In this document: positions 49,201 through 58,090 of the stretch, piece after piece
Layout: each line of letters begins with the position of its first letter
How positions within the stretch are numbered: position 1 is the first letter of the stretch
From: Formicarius rufipectus
Lineage: Eukaryota > Chordata > Aves > Passeriformes > Formicariidae
NCBI GenBank assembly: GCA_013399695.1
Contig: VXAU01003536.1
Span: 124,001 to 188,000 of the forward strand
Length of the DNA: 64,000 nucleotides
Direction: 5' to 3'
The notes under the pieces: model-generated
The model's input: only the letters and a program-made list of their open reading frames with translations
Told to the model about the DNA's origin: nothing
The model's database searches: none
Program-made: the position numbers and the translations under genes

Positions 49201-52200
49201 TGGCTCTGGCTCTTGCTGGTCCAGAGAAAGACTGAATTCATTCCTTGGGAAACCTTCAGGGAGGGCATGCTGCCTCGAATCCCTGGGAGCAGCTTCCACG
49301 AGTAGGAATGGACGTGGGCTAATTCAGCCCCTTCTCCCATCTTTCAGATCAGCTCAGTGATTTCTCTCCTTGTGCTTCCCAGCCAATTGTCATTTCCAGC
49401 GCATCCCATCACCCTGCAGCACGAGCTGCTCTGGGAATACATTCCTCCAGCAGCCCCTCAGCAATGCCAAGGAATGCAGCTCTTCTGGTTACAATTAAGA
49501 AACTCGACATCCAAACCCTCCCCAAGTGCACCAGAACCTGCCTGTGACCTTCATGCCGCTGAATCTGAAGGAGCTGCAGCAATTTTTTGTTCTTTGGCTC
49601 CAATGAAGAGTGGAAGGCAGGGGAGGGGAGAGGAGGGGGGATCCCCCATTCCTCCAGAGAGGCACGGTGATCTCAGGGCTCAGCTGCACAGAACCTGGCA
49701 GGGGGGAAGTGCAGTTTCCAGGGCTGCATTCCCTTGAGGAGCTCCGGGAGGATGCCAGCCCCTATGCCCTGGCATGCTGGGTGGGGGAGCAGGTTGAATT
49801 CTCACCCCTGCAGGGCAGAGAGGGTGCTGGCAGGGCAAGCACAGGCAGGGGTGGAGCTTACCTGTCTGCTCTCCTGGGCACTTCTGGTCCCCAGAGCCAC
49901 AGCTGAGCAGCGGGGTAGTGCTGCCTCAGCTCCATTCCCACGGACTGCCTTGCTCTGTCTGAATCCTTCTGGGGCATCTGCACAGACTCCACAGCTGCCT
50001 TTTATCATCTCTGCCAGGCTGGTCTCCAGGTGAGACAGCTTACAGAATAGCTCAATTGTGCCTATTTATAAGTATAGGGTCCATTTAAGCAAAAAAACCC
50101 ATATACTTTTGGATTGTAAGCATGAATGTATTAAATGGATTACATTGAGGTTGTGTCCCCTCACCTCTCTTCAGCCTCTGCACTTCCTGCCATCAGCTGG
50201 CTTTAAAATCTCCTCTCCCCTGCAATGGAGGATGACACTGTTGCCCAAGAAAAGAAATATATTTATGTTTTCCAGATGGCTGGAGTTGGCCAAGGAATGG
50301 CGTGGGAAGTCCTTGATGTGGAATCTCATCATCCAAAAGAACTTGGGGGGTCCTTGGAGCTCTCCAACGACACCTTCTTTTCACTGAGGATCACAAACGT
50401 TACCAGCCGAAGCAGCGGGACGTATAAGTGCACTTTGAGGGACCACAGTGGAGAACACAACGCGAGCAGCACAGTCACATTAAAAGTCACAGGTACAGGA
50501 GAGAGGTTTGACTGCTCTTGCTCCACGTGGCATTTCATGAGAGTAACAGTTTAAAAGTGTTGTACCAACACCAGATTAAGGTAACACCTTTCTTGACATT
50601 TTAGGCTGCCCTGGCACAGAAGACAAGAAATTAAAACAACACAAAAGCGAGCTCTTCATGTTGACTTGCCTTGGGATCTTCTACTTGCTGCTCATCTTCT
50701 TCACTTGTGTAAGTAATCCCCTTTCTCACAAGCAAAGCAATAAAACCAACAACCCCCCCAATTTTCTCTGCTAGCCCTGCTTTAGCACAGCTGGTCTGAA
50801 GTTGGTGTTCATACTTAATTGATGATCAGATTCAGGTGTGTGAGGAGCACAGGTTGGACTTCCAAAGAGCCAGAACATTTCACTGCTCCAATTCAAACCA
50901 CCTGTTACCTTCCTGCACCCCACTGCCCACTGCTGCTTCCAGTGACTCTCAGTGCAAACCACTCAGCAGTTTAAGGGCACAGCCACAGCTCTTCTGTTTG
51001 GTGCCTGGGACTGGCATTTCGCCCGAGGTGGAGGCACAAGCCCATAGGATCCCCTTCCCACCCGTGGTGGCATGACAGACACCTTCAAGTCCACCTGTGT
51101 TTTGCCTCAGTTTTCACACCTCTGAAGTGCTGGCAATCCCATTTCAGGCAGGCATTTTTGTGAAGCCCAGTCTTCCTTGTTACACAGAAGACTTAGGTAA
51201 AAGGCTCTCCTTGTTGGGTTTATGGCTGCCTTTATCTCTGGCTGGCAATTCTGGGAAAGGAGGGGAGAGGAGGTGTTTGGGCGCCCCACTCCACAGGAGC
51301 AGCACCACATTTAGTCTGCTGGACAGAGGTCTGTGCCTCCTGTGGCAGGGGCAGTGTGAGTTTTGGGTGTTGATATGGTGCATTTGTAATTAAACCTGAA
51401 ACAAAACCAACCCCAGTGTTTTGGGAGCTCAGGTTTAACTTCTGCTGCCTGTTTCATATTTGCCATCTTGTTTTTCTTCTCAGCAGATGAATCATAACTG
51501 CTGATTGGAGAATATCTAATTAGCTGCGACTAAAAGTAGCTTTCCATGTATCTTCAGGGAGCAATTAAATTTATGCCTGTCTCTTTTTTAGATTGACAAT
51601 TCTGCCAGTAATTCGTGCTGTTCAGACTAAAGTTTGACAAGACAAATCTTGTAGGAATTTGTTAGGAGAGAAGTACGAAAGCAAGGATATCACTCAGAAC
51701 AGACAGATGCTCCCACTCTTCTCAGTGTCTTGAAAGAACCTCTCTCTACCTTACATTAAAAGTCCCTATTTTAATGCAGTTGTAAAAAGCAGAGCTACAC
51801 AGTGAAGAGAACCCCTCTGGTGGAATTATGTGTGTCTTACTCTTGGGTGAGGTCCAGTCTCAGGTATCAACCCGAGCTTTCATCAACATTTAATGTTGTC
51901 CTGATCTCATGAGTGAGCTCCACCATGTAAAACACCTGTTGAGCTCTTACACCCTGCCTTGTCCTCTCCTTTAGTGAGAATTGTGCCTTATCTCCACTAA
52001 ACTGAACACTTCATTTTAGAACTGGTTGGCAGGGCTGGGGTTTTACTCTGACAACTTGCTGAAAGTATTTTGGGCACTGGCTCGCATTGAAGGAAGGTGG
52101 AAGCACACTTGCAAGAGCTTGATGCAAGGCCTGTTCAAATGAAAATGTAAATAAAATATAAATTTCCCTTTGTCTCTAAGGCTTTTGTCCTATAAAATTC

Positions 52201-52636
52201 AGCATTTCAGGAAGAAACAGCAGCTTGTTTTTGTACTGGGTGCTTCTGGCAACAAATAGAAAAGGTGTAATGAGCTATGGTTAGCAAGGAGAAAAAGCAA
52301 AACTTCCAAAGCTTTTTGTTTGTTTGTTTGTGGGTTTTTTGTGGTTTTGTGTGGGTTTTTGGTTTGGTTTTGGTTTGGTTTTTTTTCTTTTGTGGTTTGT
52401 TTGGTTTTGGGTTTTTTTTAAATTGCCTCTCATAGGAATTCTCAGTTTTAAGCTTTCCTTTGTGTCTTCCCTTTTAGACATGTCTAAGAAAAGAGAGTAT
52501 GTCTCCCAATCACCAGAAACGCAGCCCAGATATGAAACACACCTTCACCCTCATCAACCTACATGAAATGACAACTTTCCAGGATTTAAACAGCAACAGA
52601 ATTGGCAAAAACGAGCTCACTTCGAGTTCCGTCTGA
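40194..52636 (+). CDS. CD83: CD83 antigen, complete coding sequence in five exons
   Basis: CD83 is an Ig-superfamily type I membrane glycoprotein of mature dendritic cells, activated B cells and thymic epithelium; in mammals it stabilises MHC class II and CD86 at the surface by opposing MARCH-family ubiquitin ligases. The join is 40194-40236, 40346-40476, 50276-50492, 50605-50708 and 52478-52636, which is 654 nt or 217 aa plus TGA. All junctions are GT/AG and stay in frame. The protein starts MALLFYTLLLTLCC (signal peptide). It has a V-type Ig domain with canonical cysteines C41 and C110, W56 in 'SWYK' and the 'SGTYKC' motif before C110. N-glycosylation sequons lie at N89, N99 and N120. 'VTGCP' (C132) forms the stalk, the transmembrane helix spans about 147-165, and the basic tail ends SSSV. 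Human CD83 is about 205 aa with the same exon plan. The ATG sits in a strong Kozak context (gccATGg). Identification is from remembered family features, not from a search. Confidence 0.94.
40346..40476 (+). CDS. CD83: CD83 coding exon 2 (N-terminal half of the Ig-V domain)
   Basis: This exon has 131 nt. The acceptor is 'tgtgctttgcag' and the donor is 'gtaaga' at 40477. It encodes residues 15-58, including C33, C41 and the core tryptophan in 'SWYK'. It ends in phase 0, exactly where the Ig-V fold is split in mammalian CD83 (after 'SWVK' in human, from memory). The downstream intron is 9799 bp. Confidence 0.93.
45756..46545 (-). mobile_element. CR1 LINE fragment, antisense in CD83 intron 2
   Basis: In reverse complement, the lower-coordinate part carries the CR1 3' region ('gaagccaggctcttctcagtggcc', 'acaagaggcacaaagtgaacctc', 'gaaaaacttctttcactgtaggggtggttgaaccctggaatgggctgacc', 'ggacacagccatgagcaac'). 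The upper part reads a decayed end of the reverse-transcriptase ORF, including 'VDTKLTRSQQ' for the usual 'DTKLNMSQQ'. The extreme 3' tail is lost. Frameshifts and stops make it non-functional. Confidence 0.88.
48222..48281. repeat. A-rich simple repeat
   Basis: A run of about 19 A is followed by A/C-rich sequence, inside CD83 intron 2. Confidence 0.8.
49106..49141. repeat. (TAA)n microsatellite
   Basis: 'aaaataaaataatagtaataataataataaaaaaaa' in CD83 intron 2. Confidence 0.8.
50276..50492 (+). CDS. CD83: CD83 coding exon 3 (C-terminal half of the Ig-V domain)
   Basis: This exon has 217 nt and encodes residues 59-130 plus the first base of codon 131. The acceptor is 'tttatgttttccag' and the donor is 'gtacag' at 50493. 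The reading frame stays open upstream to 50225, but the phase-0 end of exon 2 and the strong pyrimidine-rich acceptor fix the start at 50276. It carries NDT, NVT and NAS sequons and the 'SGTYKC' Ig motif, followed by a last beta strand 'STVTLKVTG'. Confidence 0.92.
50605..50708 (+). CDS. CD83: CD83 coding exon 4 (stalk and transmembrane helix)
   Basis: This exon has 104 nt. The acceptor is 'gacattttag' and the donor is 'gtaagt' at 50709. It encodes the stalk starting with C132, then a lysine-rich stretch and a hydrophobic helix of about 19 residues, 'LFMLTCLGIFYLLLIFFTC'. The preceding intron is 112 bp and the following one 1769 bp. Confidence 0.92.
50709..52477 (+). other. CD83: CD83 intron 4
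   Basis: This 1769-bp intron has GT/AG ends and no recognised feature except the T/G-rich repeat at 52314-52424 next to the 3' splice site. Confidence 0.85.
52314..52424. repeat. (GTTT)n T/G-rich simple repeat
   Basis: About 110 bp of T/G-rich low-complexity sequence ('tttgtttgtttgtttgtgg', 'ggtttggttttggtttgg') ending about 55 bp before the CD83 exon 5 acceptor. Confidence 0.85.
52478..52636 (+). CDS. CD83: CD83 coding exon 5 (cytoplasmic tail) and stop
   Basis: This exon has 159 nt including TGA at 52634-52636. The acceptor is 'gtcttcccttttag'. It encodes a 52-residue tail that begins T-C-L-R-K and ends T-S-S-S-V. With C165 from exon 4 it gives a membrane-proximal C-x-C, a plausible palmitoylation site (inference). 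The -SSV end fits the S/T-x-hydrophobic pattern of PDZ ligands. Human CD83 also has a PDZ-ligand-like end, but the rest of the tail looks very different. Confidence 0.88.
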   Translation, partial: TCLRKESMSPNHQKRSPDMKHTFTLINLHEMTTFQDLNSNRIGKNELTSSSV

Positions 52637-54205
52637 GCTGACCTTGATGCCACTGTGGGCTCACCAGTGAACACCAGCTGGATGGCTGAGGGGTATGGAG
52701 GGCAAACAAGTGATAACACATGACCCCTTCAGAACAGCCTGAAGGTGCAGGTACCTCCCAGAGGATCTGTTTGCACTGGACAAGCCCTCAACCAGCGCTG
52801 GTATGCACTACAGTAACCTCTGAGAGCTGCCTAAGACACACCATGGCAGTGACACGATGTGGGCAGCACTCTCCTGAGGTTGGCATCAACTTATTTCACC
52901 CTGTCCCTGAGCAAGAACACCCTTCTGGTGGGAAGACCGAGTTACAGGGAGGCCACGGTGGCACAAGGCTGGGGGATTAAGCTCATCACTGAGCTGGGAG
53001 CTCTCACCTTTCCAAAGCAAACACAGCAGGTATGAAGAGTTCAGTGTGCAGGGCTGTCTCTGCTCTGAACCTGATTCTGGATGGGGTTCCTTTTGTGCAG
53101 CTGGGATGTGACTTAGCACACGATGTTCAAGTAAGCTGGAGAGGTAACTTGGTGAGCTCGTCCTCGATGGATCGAGGGAACATCCACTTTCAAATCTTGG
53201 AGTGACAGACAGGCTGAAATGTAAGAAAGGAGAAGATTTTTCTCAAAATCTTTCTGGACTGAGATGAACTTTCCATCTCTGCAGGAGAAAGGCATCTGCA
53301 AGTTAATCCATAGGAAGCTTCAATGAGTGTGTTAAATAAGACTGAGGAAGCCTGTGATACTCAGGACATGTAAAGATGACTTATCTTGTGGTTTACAAAA
53401 CATAAAGCCAAATGTATGCAACATTTACACCAGTCGAGTTACACAAGTGATGACCAAAGCTATGGCTTGGAAGAAATGAACCAACCATGTCTTTGGGATG
53501 TATTAAGTTAGGCATGAGATATAGCAATGGAACATGGGGCATATGAGACCTTCTTTTGGTGCTGACAGTGAGTATATATGTGCAACAAGCACATGAGAAA
53601 AGCTGAATTCAGGCACATGATAAAAGGGAGAGAAGACTTGTCCTTCTGGAGCAAAGCAGAAGAGATATATCCTGCAGGCTGAAGCCTTCATTGGACTGCT
53701 GGTGCTGAAGGTGAGGGAAGCAGAGTCTAGAGTGACTGTGGGTGCTCATGGCACAATGCCAGAATCTGAGCCCAGACATGGGAATTTGCATGCCCTTATG
53801 AACACAATATTCAAAAAAATAATTCAAGAACTGAGCAACAACAGCAGGGTTTTTAATGCAGTTTGGAATTCCAGGCTGTTGACAAGGAGGCCCTCTCTGT
53901 AATCCCTTGACTAATTTGGAAGTGCTGATGGGAAGAAAGCTGTACCTGACTTGGTATTGCCTCTGTGAGCAGGGCAGATGCCCACATTGCTGGACTCTAA
54001 GAGACTCCTGGCCAGTAGAATGACTTCTAGCTAAAAGGGATATACATTTTACTTAGAACATAGTAAATTAATGCCACATTTGCTTTTTTGCAGTTTTTAC
54101 ATAGAGGTGTGTGTAGCATACTTAAAATAAAAACTCAGAGGCAACCTACCATTTGGTTCTGTGTGTCACATGTGGCAAATAAACCCAGAAATACTCTGTG
54201 TCAAA
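52637..54205 (+). other. CD83: CD83 probable 3' UTR
   Basis: This region follows the CD83 stop codon. No coding signal or recognisable repeat is seen. The first clustered poly(A) signals are AATAAA at 54126-54131 and 54178-54183, giving a 3' UTR of about 1.5 kb, similar in scale to what I recall for human CD83. A further AATAAA lies at 54304-54309. The end point is inferred. Confidence 0.5.
54126..54183 (+). terminator. Candidate polyadenylation signals for CD83
   Basis: Two AATAAA hexamers lie 52 bp apart, at 54126-54131 and 54178-54183, each followed by T- and GT-rich sequence. They are the first convincing signals at a plausible distance from the CD83 stop. Which one is used cannot be told from the sequence alone. 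Confidence 0.45.
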
Positions 54206-54309
54206 TGTATTCTATTTTACAACCAGTGTAATTACATCAAATAAGGTAGAAGCCTGAGCCAGGCTCTTCTGAGGGAGAGGAGGGCATCCATGTGTCTATA
54301 ATTAATAAA

Positions 54310-57300
54310 GCAATGGATAATTTCATGCATTTTTAAGGACCTTCTCTACTGCCTATTGCCATTAACATACTTGAAAAAAACTCTTTTTATTGTTCCCCAC
54401 ATTCCTGGCCAAGTATCTTTAAATATGTTTTTTTAGGAGAGCAGGCAAGAGGAAAGAAGGGAAAATTCACTTGAAAGGAGTTTATAATCAATCAGCAGCA
54501 AAGGCTGAAACACTTTTAAAATCATCTCTTCAGAAGGATAAATAGGATCAAATCAGATAGGAGAGAATGAAAAAGAAGCGACTTTGTGCAAACAACTATA
54601 CCCATTACTCTTTTCCTGAGACAAACTGCAACACAGGAGATTGGGCCTGAGGCAACAGCACTGTGAGTCAAATTTCAGGCTTAGAAGTTTCAGGCTGGTT
54701 GATTCTGGGGCTTTGCTGTAGGCCCAGCTGTGCAGGAGAAGAGATCACGTTCAAGGCCACTTCAGTGCATTAAATTGTTGAGAAGAAAGAAAGCAGAGAG
54801 AGAATCTTATGCCAAGATGGTTCACTGAGCTGGAGAGAAACAGGCAACCTCCTGGATGTGATGAAGGTGCCTGCACATCTGGAGTGGAAAGGATAGAAAG
54901 AAACTCTGGAGGCACTGTAGGACAAAAACTAACATCAGCTAGAAATATTACAAGTCAAACCCGGACAAGTGAAGGATGAAAGTTCCTCTACGACAGTGAC
55001 TCCAGCACTGACAGGAAAAAATTGGGGGAAAAAAACCATTACAGAATGAGATACAGGAGTTTCTCAGCCTAGTGTCTCAGAAGAGACCTTTCCTTGCAAT
55101 GTGGATCTCTGGATGTCAGGAAACTGATTCAAAAACACTGCCCAGTGTACAGAAGATGAGCACATCCACACATTCCTTAGACTTTAACACTTCATTAGTG
55201 AAGAAAATGTGTTTTTGGGTTGCACAATCTAAAGCCTGTTTTGATTACACAGAATAATTCCTTTGTTGAGCAGAAAAAAATTGTTTTATTTTCTACCACT
55301 CTTCTTACTATCAATGTCCTCAGTTTTGTAAGATAAGAGCAAACATGTGTGCTAGAGCTGCTCTTCATAATACTTTCTTACGGTACCTTTTAGAATGAGG
55401 AATTGAGTCAATGTTAATAAATCCATGAGGTGGGAAATACCATAATCTTTGTTTTATAAATAAAAGCCTGGACACCTGGAAATCAGAAAGCTTCTGGATC
55501 AGAATTGGGGAGATGAGTTTCCCTGACTTTCCTGTGGATGCCTTCACTACAGGAGCTTTCTTGCTATTATTTCTTGTGAGTTTCCTAACTTTTTAATTGA
55601 TTTTTTCCCCCTGTGACCTGCATTTCCTTATTGCTCTATCCAACAGTGAACCATCTGCATTCAAAGATAACGATAAGCATTGTAGATAAAATTACTCCTA
55701 TAGAGTGAGTGTGGCACCTGTGATTAAGCAATATACAGGGAAACACTGCATCACATGGGGAAATCACCCCAAAGAGAAACTGCAAGTCACCCCCTGGAGC
55801 TAAATGAATATCCAAAATGACAATGAGGGGAAGCTAAAGGAAATAAAGTGTCTGAATTACAGCCCCCAGCTCAGCCTGATTTGTGAGGCTGGCACTCACA
55901 CAGCAGACAGCCCAGGCTGACAGTGACCTTGACAGCACTGCAACAGGAATCTTTCCTGAACAGTTTTCAACCCATTTCTCCTGCCTGGGAGCCACAAACA
56001 TGCATGAATTCAACAGTGTGGGCCAAAGGAACCCTCAGGATGTGCCCCTCAGTGGCACAAACACAATGTGGCTCTTGGGGCCTGCTGAAATTCCTCCCTC
56101 CCTTCTTTCTTCTGCCCTTGGTAAGACCCTTTTGGAGAGCATAAAGGGCTTTTCCCTGGAGCATGTGTCCCCTTTCTTCCCCCTCTCAGTGCAGAGGGGA
56201 TCTGGTTTCAAGTCCATTGAGCAACTGCAAGGATTGAGTGACCTTCCCAACCAATATGCCTGCCCTGTGGGAGCTACAGTTCATTTCCTTCATCTCTGTT
56301 TGTGAAGACAACCCTTCTACACGATGTTACAGCTACATAGACAGGTAAATTGTCAATGCTTTCCCCACAGCTCCTTTTTAGGTATTAGTGAAGCTCTGGT
56401 GCTTGGTTTGTGGCACAAATCGCTGGGGATATTAGAGAGTTAAAAACCAATGCACTACCAAATGTTTTAGTTGATGGTCTGTTCTCCCTTCACTTTGCTG
56501 CCAAGACCTGTGTTTGCAATACTCTGCTTTTCACTGGCTAGAGCTGATATTCTGCATCAAGCTGCTAGAAGAGTGCTGTTAACTCTCTGGGGTGGTGATG
56601 TAAACCCTGAAAAATCCCCCAAGAGATGGATCACTGCAAGGAGTGGTGGCTCTTTGAAGGCTTCATGGGAGTCTTCCCACCCGTTGATGGAAACCTTGCT
56701 GTGTCCTTGTGGCTGAGTTGCAAGTGCATCTGCTACACTGCAAATGGACAGCCTGGGCTGAAGTGTTTGCTCTGTTATGGGACAGGCACCACAGCTGGTG
56801 TCAAAAAACCCCGAGCAAACCCACAAACCAACCCCATGGACAGATTGAAGGCAAGGGGCAACAACTGAGAGCAGAGACAGGTCCTAGGGGGAACACAGTT
56901 TGCACAAGCCCAGCACCGACATGGGCTTTGCTCCCTGGAGAGTCTCTCAGCAGCTTCTGTGAAGGGAATAAAACAGCCTGTAGTGGTTGGGGTTTGTTGT
57001 GTGTTAGTTTTAAAAGACATTTGCAGTACATGCCTCAGTTTTCCTATCAGTAAATGGGAGTGACTGGGTTCGAGTGTTGCCTCGTGTGAGAGGGAGGGAA
57101 ACTGGCAGTATCTCCAACTTTTCTACTTGGAGGTGAAAGGAACTTTTTGCCCAAGCTGTCCTTCAGGGGAGAGAAGAGGAGGCTTGAGCTGCTGGACATT
57201 AATGTTAAGGGGAAAAGGCCCTGCCAACGAGAGAAACTGGATTAATAAGAATTAGCAGGAAGAAAACATCAGGAATCTCTGCAAATGCTGAGGTCTAGAC

Positions 57301-57729
57301 CAAGCACCTGTAACACAAACTGTGTCACAGTCCCCACCCACTCCCTTTTGCTATTTTCATCACATCAGAATTCCAGCTCTGCCAATTCACTCTCACATCT
57401 GTTATCAGACCTGGTATCAACACTGATCTAATCACATTCCTTCTAGTGAGCTGGAAGTGTAGGGCTGAGTACAATTAACCCTTTCCCTTCATTAGCACCA
57501 GCTAATGCCTCTCCTGCGGGGTGGCTGCTGCTGGTTGTGTGGGCAGCAGGGCCAGTGGGTCTGAATCAGCTCCACAGATGGGGAGTGTGCTGAGAACATC
57601 ACTGCCAAAATTGTCTTGTTGATACAGACAAGAGGTCTGGAAGACCAGAAGTAGGTCCACCTACTCAGCTCAGCCTCTTAGACCACACTGAGCTCCAGCA
57701 CCCAGTCCTGTACCCCCACGACTGTCCCC
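54310..57729. other. Intergenic downstream of CD83, nothing recognised
   Basis: No coding exon or repeat family is recognised. Several overlapping open frames near 55.9-57.0 kb lack family resemblance. Confidence 0.6.
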
Positions 57730-58090
57730 CAAGGTACTTGGGGACTGGAGTGAGGAGAGGATTGCTCAGCCTGGAGAAGAGATGGGTTTGGGGAGACCTT
57801 AAAGCAGTGCCTCAGTACCTATGAGGAAGTTAACAAGTGAGTGAAAGGCAATGAGCATAAAATGAACAAGAGTAGTTCAGAAAAGAATGTAATTTTCCCT
57901 GTGAGGACAGGCAAGCAGAGGAACAGGGTGTTCCCAGAGTCTGTGGAGTCTCCATCCTTAAAGCTTTTCAAGACCTAACTGGATAAAGTCCTGATAAACT
58001 TGGTCTGATCCCATAGCTCACCCGGAGGTTGAACTAGAGCCTTCCTGAGGTCCCTTCTCACCTTAATAATCCTATGAATCTACACTTTTC
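57730..58090 (+). mobile_element. CR1 LINE 3' end fragment
   Basis: The sequence runs 'aggattgctcagcctggagaagag', 'ggggagaccttaaagcagtgcctcagtac', 'gaacagggtgttcccagagtctgtggagtctccatccttaaagc', then 'cttcctgaggtcccttctcacc' and 'taataatcctatgaatctac'. It includes the CR1 terminal repeat-like tail. Confidence 0.88.

Larger units (their letters stand above)
40477..50275 (+). other. CD83: CD83 intron 2 (9.8 kb)
   Basis: Intron 2 is by far the largest intron, splitting the Ig-V domain. It contains the antisense CR1 at 45756-46545, A-rich and TAA simple repeats, a consensus NF-kB-type palindrome (GGGGATCCCC) at 49637-49646, and otherwise unrecognised sequence. In human CD83 an enhancer has been reported in intron 2 (from memory). 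Confidence 0.85.

Noticed and set aside
50225..50275. Upstream ATG and in-frame extension of CD83 exon 3
   Set aside because: The frame is open from 50225, but exon 2 ends in phase 0 and a strong acceptor at 50275/50276 gives the correct Ig-domain continuation. The upstream codons resemble no CD83 sequence.
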